Below, one piece after another: positions 1 through 8,907 of a DNA stretch of 64,000 nt. The stretch's first letter is position 1. Each line of letters begins with the position of its first letter. Below the pieces are notes generated by a model, which saw only the letters and a list, made by a program, of their open reading frames with translations, was not told the origin of the DNA and made no database searches. The DNA comes from Triglochin maritima (lineage: Eukaryota > Streptophyta > Magnoliopsida > Alismatales > Juncaginaceae). A program made the position numbers and the translations under genes. Location of the stretch: positions 14,321,001-14,385,000 of the forward strand of contig OY821771.1 in NCBI GenBank assembly GCA_963682175.1. Direction: 5' to 3'.

Positions 1-164
1 GCATATTAAAACTAAGCTAGAAATAAAAGACGATTAAACTAAAACATGCACAAACACTAAAAGAAGCATAAACAAACAATGAAAGAAACACAAAACTTTA
101 TTGATAAAATGACTCACATTTCAAGTAGCATCCTCCTACTTTAGTGTGTGCTTCAAGGCCTCAC
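1..164 (+). repeat. Fragment of the TGATT-start LTR family
   Basis: This stretch resembles the segments around 29640-29770 and 45000-45100, which lie inside two well-bounded solo LTRs of one family. The shared landmarks are ATGACTCACATT and the later TGCTTCAAGGC. Only an internal part of the LTR is present. It starts at the window edge and is cut at about 164, where the gypsy LTR begins. Confidence 0.65.
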
Positions 165-1813
165 TTCTACACTACTCAAGGGTTCGGCAGGGAGCCTCTG
201 TCACGCCTGCGCGCCGATAGAATACAGATCTGCAAATCTCAGTGGTCGAAGCCACAGGGACCAACGGGGTCGTCGCCCGGAAGGTATAACAACAACATCT
301 CGATAGGTGCCCAGTCGAGGAATCAACATAGCCGGAACAGCCTCGGCCCAACAATCATCATCGCCGGCACAACCTCGGCGGCATCACCGGCACAGCATCG
401 GTGGTCCATCACAACGTCCGGCACAACATCGGACGGGTCCAGACCGAAGTCTGCCAGGTCATCAGGCTCCTCGAGCCGCAAACACCAACCGCGCCGCTAT
501 AAAAGCGGCAGCGACCTCGTAGCTTTGTGGGTTTTTGTCGTGATGTGTTGTATGGGTGTTGGGGGTTTTTTTGAACATTGGGATCCGCGATCCCTCAGGG
601 CTTGTATTTACATGAGGTCATATTATGTAATGTATTGGTCGGTCATAACGGAGGTGAAGTCAACACCCACACTCTTCCCAACGGCGGTCCCTGGGCAGGC
701 ACGCATCACGCGCCCACCGTCACCTCCCGGCTCACGCACAAGGCGAGGACACAGGTTTCCGTGGACAAAGTTGGCGTTCAAAATGGGAACCAGGAATTCT
801 GTTCTGGGCCCAAACGGTCGACCGAAAGAGGTGATTCGGTCGACCGGTTCTAGAAAGGAATCGTTCGACCGTACGCCTAACACGGTCTACCGCTGCGCTC
901 AAAACACAATCCCCAACGGTCGAACAAGGGTCTAAAACCGGTCGACCGAACGAGGTCAAAATCTGGAGTCTAGTCAACATCAAAAATCGGATCTATCGGT
1001 CGACCGACTCAGGGGTCCCGGTCGACCGAAATCCTACAGGGTCAACCTAGCATTCTACGTCATAAAACGGTCGAACGCAACCAACAATCGGTCGAACAAG
1101 CATGCAATAAAATCCAGTACACTTAAGTTCCGGTCGAACGACCCAGGGAACCGGTCGACCGAAAACAGGCAGAACGTCCCAACTCACCAGCAATATGCAC
1201 TACCGGTCGACCGCCACAAGGCATCGTTCGACCGGTGAAGGTTAAAGTCGGGCAAAAACACTACATTCGGTCGACCGCCCGAAGGAACCGGTCGACCGTT
1301 GGTCGTCTTCAACCTCACGTCAGCCGAGGTTTTTCACGGAAAACAACGCCGAGGAGATCTCCGACCTCCCCGTCCGACCAACACAACCCTTCACAAGGGT
1401 TAACAACACAAAACCACACTAATGAGTCGACATACCTCGAAGGAGACAACGCAACCGCCGGAGCTCCACTCGCGCTTGCTGCCTCCGGTGATCTCCTTGT
1501 GCGCTCAACTCCACACCTCTCCCGCCTGGACCGCCTCACACCTCACGCCGACGCAGCCTCCTCCGCTTGAGCTTGAGCGACTGAGGAAGAAGGTGGGTGC
1601 TTGGTGAGAATGAAGGAAAAGAAGGAAAAGATGGTGTTGCTTTGGTTTATAAAACCCAAACCTCACACCCCAAGCACGCCCAACCATGCCTCCCCTACCT
1701 TCCACCTTACCTCCATCACTTCACCTTACCTCCAACCATACCTCCCTCTCTCCTCCAAGTCAAACCTCCACTTAACCACTAATTAAACCCTAAACCGGGT
1801 TAGGGTCCTAACA
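165..1813 (-). repeat. 3' LTR of the Tekay element, truncated
   Basis: In element orientation the LTR starts at 1813 with TGTTAGGACCC, next to the PPT. It runs down to about 165, where it meets an unrelated LTR-family fragment. Aligned to the right-hand LTR, it lacks the last roughly 520 bp (its R/U5 end). Combining the two copies gives a full LTR of about 2.17 kb. Two internal patches (about 515-575 and 605-700) do not match the other LTR although their flanks are almost identical. Confidence 0.88.
815..1298. repeat. Paired CGGTCGACCG palindrome array, left LTR
   Basis: The 10-bp palindrome CGGTCGACCG and one- or two-base variants recur through this interval of the left LTR. The copies form pairs 21-22 bp apart, for example 815/837 and 1268/1289. 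The arrangement matches the copy in the right LTR. Confidence 0.9.
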
Positions 1814-1826
1814 ACCCACCCAACTT
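1814..1826 (-). other. Polypurine tract of the Tekay element
   Basis: On the minus strand this reads AAGTTGGGTGGGT directly before the LTR start TGTTAGG. That is the position where plus-strand DNA synthesis is primed. It is G-rich with a few T interruptions. Confidence 0.6.
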
Positions 1827-1856
1827 AAAAGGATTTCGTCCCGAAATCAAAGCAAA

Positions 1857-2423
1857 CTACTCACCGAAAAGCTCTGGATACTGCGTTCTGACTTCCTCCT
1901 CGATCTCCCAAGTGGCCTCGCGCTCGCTGTGATGCTGCCACTTGACCTTCACCATCGGAATGGTCCTCCTCCTGAGCTGATGATCCATGCGATCGACTAT
2001 CTCCACTGGTCTCTCCTCGAGCGACAAGTCCTGCTGAATCTCTGGCACTGCTATCTCAATAACGTGAGCCGGATGTGCAACGTACTTCCTCAGCATCGAT
2101 ACATGGAAGACGTTGTGAAGACCCGAAAACTGCGGCGGCAATGCAATCCGGTAGGCAACCTCTCCAACTCGGTCGAGGATCTCAAACGGTCCAACATACC
2201 TCGGACTGAGCTTCCCCTTCTTCCCAAACCTCATCACACCTCGGGCAGGGGAAATCTTCAGAAACACATGGTCGCCCACCTCGAAACTCAACACTCGTCT
2301 GCGTCGATCAGCATAACTCTTCTGCCTGCTCTGTGTTGTGGTCAGTCTCCTGATCACATCCACCTTCTCTGCATACATCTGCACGATCTCTGGCCCCACT
2401 AACTGCCTCTCGCCCACATCACT
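1857..2423 (-). pseudogene. Integrase C-terminal part with chromodomain-like tail
   Basis: About 186 codons continue the integrase after an in-frame TAG at 2424-2426. The part just after the stop reads GERQLVGPEIVQ, followed by the GPY/F-like segment SPRYVGPFEILDRVGEVAYRIALP. The end, from VKVKWQHHSEREATWEIEEE to the terminal PELFGE, resembles the chromodomain-like tail of Tekay/Del elements, thought to guide insertion to heterochromatin. It lies 31 bp inside the PPT. The stop separates it from the catalytic core, so it is annotated as part of a broken pol gene. Confidence 0.88.
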
Positions 2424-2426
2424 CTA

Positions 2427-3731
2427 GCATACCGGCGATCTGCAAGGCCTCCCGTACAACGCCTCGTACAGTGCCATCCCAATACTTGAGTGGTAGCTGT
2501 TGTTGTAGGCGAACTCTATCAGCGGCAAGTGCTCATCCCAGTGCCCTGCCCAATCCAGTGTGCATGCTCTCAGCATATCCTCCAAGGTCTGAATCGTCCT
2601 CTCTGACTGATCGTCGGTCTGCGGATGAAACGCTGTACTGAACCTCAGACGCGTCCCCAAAGCCTGCTGCAGACTCCCCCAAAATCTGGAAGTGAATCGA
2701 GGATCTCGATCGGAGATGATGCTCACTGGCACTCCATGCAACCTGACTATCTCCTCCACGTACAACTTAGCTAGACCCTCCAAAGGCAACATGGTCCTGA
2801 TCGCCAAGAAGTGCACCGACTTGGTCAGTCGATCGACTATCACCCAAATCGCGTCGTGGAATCTCCTCGTCTTCGGCAATCCCGTGACAAAATCCATCGT
2901 CACGTGCTCCCACTTCCACTCAGGAAGCTCAACACACTGCATCGGTCCTGCTGGCCTCTGATGCTCGATCTTCACCTGCTGACAGACCAAGCATCGCTCC
3001 ACAAACTCTGCAATGTCCCTCTTCATGCCCTTCCACCAGAAGTTCCACTGCAGGTCCTTATACATCTTCGTGCTCCCCGGATGAATGGTGTATCTAGCTC
3101 TGTGTGCCTCCTCCATGATGTCATCTCTCATCCCATCAAACTTCGGCACCCAGATCTGACTCCTGAACCTCAGACCACCATCAACACCCACACTGAAATC
3201 TGATCCATCTCTGGAAGCTAACTGTAGCAGACCAGCTAACTCATCATCCCCCTGCTGAGCCTGAACCAACCGTGAGACAGTCTGCGGCTCCACCCGAAGC
3301 CCAGCAATCACTACTCCCTCTGTACCCTCTGTGAACGGTCTCCACTCTGACAAAGCCTCGAGTAGCCTCCACTCTTGGATGCACAGACTCGCAACTGAAA
3401 CCTCCACCTTCTTGCTCAGCGCATCTGCAACCGAATTCGCCTTTCCCGGATGATAGGAAATGGTGAAGTCGTAGTCCTTAATGAACTCAAGCCATCTGCG
3501 CTGCCTCATATTCAGCTCCTTCTGCGAGAACAGATACTTCAGACTCTTATGATCGGTGAAGATCTCGAACTGCTCGCCATACAGATAGTGCCGCCAGGTC
3601 TTCAACGCGTGAACTACTGCTGCTAACTCAAGATCGTGAGTAGGGTAGTTCTTCTCGTGCACCTTCAGCTGTCTCGAAGCGTACGCCACCACCTTCCCGT
3701 GCTGCATCAGAACGTAGCCCAAGCCAATCCC
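2427..3731 (-). pseudogene. RNase H and integrase core of gypsy pol
   Basis: The reading frame begins just after a TGA that follows the RNase H motif YSDA. It continues RNase H ([19 protein letters not shown], then [13 protein letters not shown]), the integrase HHCC zinc region ending in CLVCQQVK, and the DDE core ([22 protein letters not shown]; a downstream acidic residue in [16 protein letters not shown]). The core ends at a TAG where relatives have Trp in RSPVCW. In the family this protein degrades the RNA template and inserts cDNA. Two nonsense codons bracket the segment, so it cannot be made as part of an intact polyprotein. Confidence 0.92.
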
Positions 3732-4736
3732 TCATGCATCGCTGTAAATCACAAAGCCTCCACCGCCACTCGGTAGAGTCAGAACAGGTGTTGTCGTCAA
3801 TCGCCTCTTCAGCTCCTGAAAGCTGTCCTCGCACTTCTGGGACCAAACAAACTCGATGCCCTTCTGCGTCAACGCTGTCAGCGGCGACGCAAGTCTGGAG
3901 AAATCCTGGATAAACCGTCTGTAGTACCCTGCCAGCCCTACGAAACTCCTGATCTCCATCACGCTCGTCGGGGCTCTCCACTGAGTCACTGCCTCGACCT
4001 TCGCCGGATCCACTGAAATCCCATCTGCTGACACAATATGCCCCAGAAAAGCCACCTGATCCAACCAAAACTCGCACTTCGTGTACTTGGCATAAAGCTG
4101 CTGATCCCTCAAGATGCCAAGCACAATCCTCAGGTGCTCTCGATGTTGCTCCCTGTCAGGCGAGTACACCAAGATGTCGTCCACGAACACCACGACAAAT
4201 CTGTCGAGGTACGGCTGGAAGGTCCTATTCATCAGATCCATGAATGCGGCAGGCGCATTTGTCAGTCCAAAAGGCATCACCAAGAACTCGTAGTGGCCGT
4301 ACCGCGTCTTGAAGGCTGTCTTCTGAACATTTGCCTCCCTGATCCGCAACTGGTGATAACCCGAACGCAGATCGATCTTCGAGAACACTCTCGCCGTCTG
4401 CAACTGATCAAACAAATCATCAATCCTGGGCAAAGGGTACCGGTTCCGAACGGTAACCTTATTCAGCATCCTGTAGTCAATGCACATCCGCAACGATCCA
4501 TCCTTCTTCTTCACAAAGAGCACAGGCGCTCCCCATGGAGAAACACTCGGTCGAATGAACCCGGACTCCATCAACTTCTGCAACTGCTTCTTCAGCTCTG
4601 TCAACTCAGCAGGTGCCATACGATATGGTGCCTTCGACTGAGGTGTCGTACCCGCTACCGATGCCGAACTCGATCTCTCGGTGCGGCGGTAACGCTGGAA
4701 TCTCTGCTGGAAACACATCTGGGAACTCCTGCACAA
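3732..4736 (-). pseudogene. Reverse transcriptase of gypsy pol
   Basis: A full RT domain is visible. [37 protein letters not shown] and [14 protein letters not shown] lead to the catalytic box FVDDILVYS. After it come the connection region with [17 protein letters not shown] and the start of RNase H, ending at YSDA before a TGA. The first roughly 25 residues of this frame do not belong to RT. They are the out-of-frame read of the protease-RT linker, because a 1-2 base indel near 4650-4670 shifts protease and RT into different frames. RT copies genomic RNA into cDNA in the element's particle. Confidence 0.93.
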
Positions 4737-5316
4737 CCTCTATATCCTCCAGCCTCCTCGTCTCAGGATCAGGAACAACTAGCGTGGCCACGAACGCTCT
4801 GCATCCCTGCTGTATCAGTCTCTGTGCCTTAACCGCAGACACAATCAGACGACCCCCTCTGCTCCTGGCACCTCTGATAAGAACATATGGCAAGCCCCCC
4901 ATCGGAATCAGGATCTTCTTCTCACGGCAAAAGACCCGCACGTCGTACTGTGACAGCCAATCCATCCCCGGTATGACGTCGAAGTCCACCATCGGTAACA
5001 AGACCAGATCAGCCGGAAAATCATGGTCTCCCGAAGCAACTGTGGTGCCGGGGAAAAAGCTCCCCACAGTGTCCACCTCACCCATGGGCGTGCTGACCTC
5101 CAAAACATCAATCAGCAGCACAGGGGTCCGACCCAACTCGCCAGCAAACTTCTCCGAAATGAAGGAGTGAGTGGCGCCGCAATCAAAGAACACACGCACT
5201 ACAGAACCAGAAACTGAAAGCGTACCTTCCACGACGGTGTTGGAGTCCCTCGCCTCCTCAGCCTGCATAGTGAAGACTCGCCCAGTTTTCCTGCCCTGGC
5301 CCGGTGAAACAACTGA
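4606..5316 (-). pseudogene. Aspartic protease and linker of gypsy pol
   Basis: The protease motif reads FDCGATHSFIS, where the active-site triad of the family is D-S/T-G; here the middle position is Cys. It is followed by VLLPMVDFDVIPGMDWLSQY, the usual second conserved block of retropepsin-like proteases in this clade. The frame is the same as gag, separated by the TGA at 5317-5319, so gag and protease were probably one continuous reading frame. After REIEFGIG the frame departs from the expected linker, marking the shift into the RT frame. Family role: cleaving the Gag-Pol polyprotein. Confidence 0.87.
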
Positions 5317-6258
5317 TCAGCTGCCTCCGCCTCTGCCTACTGCTGGTGGTCCTGGCCTCCTGCTCGGCTCTCCCTGCCTCTGAGGACAATCGCGGACGAA
5401 ATGTCCCATCTGACTGCAACCCATACATGCTCCAGTCCGACGGGGACACTCCTGTCCTGGATGAAACCTCCCGCAGTAAGTGCACGCTCCTGACTGACGT
5501 GCTCCTCCTCCATCGAACCTGGGCCTCTTGCCCGGGTTCCCTGCTCCACGACCAGCTACCCTGCTACTGGTGCTCACTGGCGCCTTTCGCGCCTCCTGAA
5601 GACACTCCCTCTGGTCCTGCTCGATGATAGTAGCATGCTTCATCGCATCTGCAAGGGTCCGCGGCATGCTGTTGATCACCCGAAATCGAAGCGGCTGTCT
5701 CAGTCCCTTCACGAACTTCCTCGCCCGCTGCTCTGGGGTCACACAGATCTCTGGGCAGTAACGCTCCAAGGCGTTGAACCTGCTGATGTAGCTCGCCAGA
5801 GTCATCTCCTTCTGCTCGAGCGACATGAACTCCTCCCTCTTCTGATCCCTGACATGCTGGGGGAAGTACTGCTCATGGAACACCTCCAAGAACTCCTCCC
5901 AGCTCACATCCACACGATCATCAAACAACACCGTGGACGTGGACCTCCACCAGTTGGCGGCCTCGCCATCGAACAAATAGGTGGCCAGCTCCACCATCCT
6001 CTCCGGTGCAACACCAATCGCGCAGAAGATCTTCTCCATCCTGAAGATCCAATCCTCCGCAACCTCTGGGGCCCTCCTGCCATCAAAAGTCGGCGGGTGT
6101 TGACGCATGAACCGATCGTGCTCAGCTCCCACTCCGCCCTGGGCGCTCTGAGCTGCCTGACGCTCCAGAAACTCGCCCAACCTGTCCCAATGAGCACCAG
6201 AAGTGTCGTCACTGGGATCACGATCGTGTGGAGAACTCCTCACGCGCCTAGGTGCCAT
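5317..6258 (-). CDS. Gag protein of the Tekay element
   Basis: A 313-residue open frame. The centre has the Retrotrans_gag pattern (YLFDGEAANWWRST; VSWEEFLEVFHEQYFPQHVRD; SLEQKEMTLASYISRF). The C-terminal half holds two CCHC zinc knuckles, C-x2-C-x3-H-x4-C (CTYCGRFHPGQEC) and C-x2-C-x4-H-x4-C (CMGCSQMGHFVRDC), for binding genomic RNA. The start at 6258 is about 110 bp downstream of the PBS, a normal leader length. The frame ends in a TGA that probably arose by mutation, because the protease follows in the same frame. Gag itself looks intact, so it could in principle still be made. Confidence 0.92.
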   Translation of the reverse strand: MAPRRVRSSPHDRDPSDDTSGAHWDRLGEFLERQAAQSAQGGVGAEHDRFMRQHPPTFDGRRAPEVAEDWIFRMEKIFCAIGVAPERMVELATYLFDGEAANWWRSTSTVLFDDRVDVSWEEFLEVFHEQYFPQHVRDQKREEFMSLEQKEMTLASYISRFNALERYCPEICVTPEQRARKFVKGLRQPLRFRVINSMPRTLADAMKHATIIEQDQRECLQEARKAPVSTSSRVAGRGAGNPGKRPRFDGGGARQSGACTYCGRFHPGQECPRRTGACMGCSQMGHFVRDCPQRQGEPSRRPGPPAVGRGGGS

Positions 6259-6366
6259 CTGACAGAAGAAACAATCACAACTTCAGCCATGTATGCATGC
6301 TAAAAGATAAAATGCATGCGTCCTATTACTACAAGGGTGATTTCATTGGGAACCGCATAAGAATCG

Positions 6367-6381
6367 ACCGCTCTGATACCA
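6367..6381 (-). other. Primer binding site, tRNA-iMet type
   Basis: The minus strand reads TGGTATCAGAGCGGT three bases after the LTR end. This is the classic plant retrotransposon PBS, complementary to the 3' end of initiator methionine tRNA. It fixes the LTR boundary at 6385. Confidence 0.93.
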
Positions 6382-6384
6382 AAT

Positions 6385-8241
6385 TGTAACATCCCGATAC
6401 AACGGAAAATTTTAAAAATTCATAATCAAGACAAAGAGCATAATAATCAAAGGCGTGACTGTTACTTCTCATAAACAAATAGCGGTGCACCAGAATACAT
6501 CAGAGTTTGTCAAAATGATACATGATTACAACAAAACGACAAAACAAGATAAAATGTAATCACGTCGACCTCAGCGGTCCGAGAAGAGGGATCCGACTCC
6601 AAAATGCGCGTGCCCGCCGATCACCACCCAACTGGACCTACTGCGGTCCTGAAAAAGATGCAACAACAATGCCTGAGTTTCCAGAAGGAAACCCCGTATG
6701 CCAACTCCCTATATATATGCATGCATTACACAAATGAACCTATCATACTAGTAGCATGTCATGACATCGACAGAAAGGAAAACAGTTCCCCCGAAGGGTA
6801 AAACGGGACATCAGTCCGTCAGTCAACAACGAGTCTCCCGAGGAGACCTACTGCAGGCACATGCAGCCTTACAGCACGCGACATCGCACCCCCCACACGT
6901 GACTACACTACTCAAGGGTTCGGCAGGGAGCCTCCGTCACGCCTGCGCGCCGATAGAATACAGATCTGCAAATCTCAGTGGTCGGAGCTACAGGGACCAA
7001 CGGGGCCGTCGCTCGGAAGGTATAACAACAACATCTCGATAGGTGCCCAGTCGAGGAATCAACATAGCCGGAACAGCCTCGGCCCAACAATCATCATCGC
7101 CGGCACAACCTCGGCGGCATCACCGGCACAGCATCGGTGGTCCATCACAACGTCCGTCACAGCATCGGACGGGTCCAGACCGAAGTCTGCCAGGTCATCA
7201 GGCTCCTCGAGCCGCAAACACCAACCGCGCCGCTATAAAAGCAGGGCAGCGACCTCCGTAGCCCGTGGGCCGGTAGTCACCTCACCCAACGCAAGTTACG
7301 TGCCCGCACAATCATCAAACATTGGGATCCGCGATCCCTCAGGCCTGCTATACTACCATGAGTTCAATCAATCTAACATCTGAGTCACGGTCCATACACG
7401 GAGGTGACGCGTCCCGAACACCAACACTCTTCCCAACGGCGGTCCCGCATCACGCGCCCACCGTCACCTCCCGGCTCACGCATAAGGCGAGGACACAGGT
7501 TTCCGTGGACAAAGTTGGCGTTCAAAATGGGAACCAGGAATTCTGTTCTGGGCCCAAACGGTCGACCGAAAGAGGTGATTCGGTCGACCGGTTCCAGAAA
7601 GGAATCGTTCGACCGTACGCCTAACACGGTCTACCGCTGCGCTCAAAACACAATCCCCAACGGTCGAACAAGGGTCTAAAACCGGTCGACCGAACGAGGT
7701 CAAAATCTGGAGTCTAGTCAACATCAAAAATCGGATCTATCGGTCGACCGACTCAGGGGTCCCGGTCGACCGAAATCCTACAGGGTCAACCTAGCATTCT
7801 ACGTCATAAAACGGTCGAACGCAACCAACAACCGGTCGAACAAGCATGCAATAAAATCCAGTACACTTAAGTTCCGGTCGAACGACCCAGGGAACCGGTC
7901 GACCGAAAACAGTCAGAACGTCCCAACTCACCACCAATATGCACTACCGGTCGACCGCCACAAGGCATCGTTCGACCGGTGAAGGTTAAAGTCGGGCAAA
8001 AACACTACATTCGGTCGACCGCCCGAAGGAACCGGTCGACCGTTGGTCGTCTTTAACCTCGCGCCAGCCGAGGTTTTTCACGGAAAACAACGCCGAGGAG
8101 ATCTCCGACCTCCCCGTCCGACCAACACAACCCTTCACAAGGGTTAACAACACAAAACCACACTAATGAGTCGACATACCTCGAAGGAGACAACGCAACC
8201 GCCGGAGCTCCGCTCGCGCTTGCTGCCTCCGGTGATCTCCT
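6385..8241 (-). repeat. 5' LTR of the Tekay element, truncated
   Basis: On the plus strand the LTR starts TGTAACATCCCG at 6385, the inner edge beside the PBS. From about 6902 it matches the left LTR closely. It stops at about 8241, where the left LTR continues for another roughly 315 bp. The sequence then switches to a repeat also found at 35062. The junction shares CTCCT between both partners. The missing part is the U3 start. Confidence 0.88.
7559..8042. repeat. Paired CGGTCGACCG palindrome array, right LTR
   Basis: Sixteen copies of CGGTCGACCG or close variants, nine of them exact. They fall into eight pairs starting at 7559/7581, 7606/7627, 7661/7683, 7741/7763, 7812/7833, 7875/7896, 7948/7969 and 8012/8033. 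Within-pair spacing is 21 or 22 bp, about two helical turns. Between pairs the distance is irregular, 47-80 bp. Confidence 0.92.
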
Positions 8242-8732
8242 ATTGCAACTTGTTTCGCTCATTTACAACCTTCCTCGATTGTTGTAAATATTTCTTTACT
8301 GTCAAAAAGCTCACTGTAATTTACTCCATCACCACCGAAATCTTGAAACGGAACCTGAAAATTTTGAATTTAACAAAAAATTAAAAAAAACACAAAATAA
8401 CGGGCGTCTGGCTAAACCGCCTCCACCAAGGTGGAGGCGTCTGCCTAACACGCCTCCACATAGGTGGAGGCGGTTTAGACAGACGCATCCACCTTTGTGC
8501 AGGCGTCTCCTATGGATACCTTTGTGCAGTCGTGAAAAAAATTTCGCCCCAGTTACCTCGCCGGATTCAGGTGCTTCGCCAGACATTTTCGTGGTGTTGG
8601 TACTAGGAATGTGAGTTAACTGAGTCAAACACCTTATTTAAAGACACGGGACGAAATCGGTATTAATTGATTTGTTAAGGGCAAAAATGTCATTTTTGGG
8701 GTGATTTAAGTAGTTTTCCGGCGACGAATAGT
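8242..8732. repeat. Repeat shared with 35062-35642 (PMD-associated)
   Basis: From ATTGCAACTTGTTTCGC to GGCGACGAATAGTA this matches the sequence downstream of the plant-mobile-domain pseudogene at 35 kb. The middle carries a shorter version of the same GC-rich palindromic minisatellite (ACGCCTCCAC / GTGGAGGCGT) at about 8400-8520. It probably came from another copy of the same element. No coding sequence is seen here. Confidence 0.8.
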
Positions 8733-8907
8733 AGTTCCCTTATTTATACTCTAAGTAGATTGTCGGGTGACGAGTTGGGTAAGAAATTTTTGACCGCAAC
8801 CCACATTAATCGGGTAGAGGCGGTGAGTTAAATCGGCCTCATTTACCGCCCTAATGCCAATGAAGTCTTGAAAGAACATCACCTCACCACCACTCCCATT
8901 TGACCAA
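8733..8907 (+). promoter_or_regulatory. Upstream region of the GT8-like gene
   Basis: About 175 bp of non-repetitive sequence separate the repeat fragment from the start codon. It must hold the 5' UTR and perhaps the core promoter, so a repeat lies unusually close upstream. I see no clear TATA box. Confidence 0.35.

Larger units (their letters stand above)
165..8241 (-). mobile_element. Ty3/Gypsy chromovirus (Tekay/Del type), edge-truncated
   Basis: A minus-strand LTR retrotransposon in the order LTR, PBS, gag, protease, RT, RNase H, integrase, chromodomain-like tail, PPT, LTR. The near-identical direct repeats at 165-1813 and 6385-8241 are its LTRs. Clade evidence is the domain order (integrase last) and the C-terminal tail ending in ATWEIEEEVRTQYPELF, typical of Tekay/Del. 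Lesions I can see: a TGA between gag and protease at 5317-5319, a frameshift near 4650-4670, a TGA after the RNase H motif YSDA at 3732-3734, and a TAG at 2424-2426 in place of an expected Trp codon. The element cannot make its own polyprotein. Both outer LTR edges are gone, so no target site duplication can be scored. Confidence 0.92.

Noticed and set aside
144..935. 263-residue open frame on the plus strand
   Set aside because: It runs through LTR sequence opposite to the element, has no domain and no counterpart frame in the other LTR copy.
1784..1806. Telomere-like TAAACCCTAAACC and GGGTTAGGG
   Set aside because: Only one or two units, lying at the inner LTR edge; an ordinary short motif, not an interstitial telomere array.
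3732..3734. Possible programmed stop read-through in pol
   Set aside because: A programmed site would be expected at the gag-pol junction, not inside RNase H; with three other lesions it is best read as decay.
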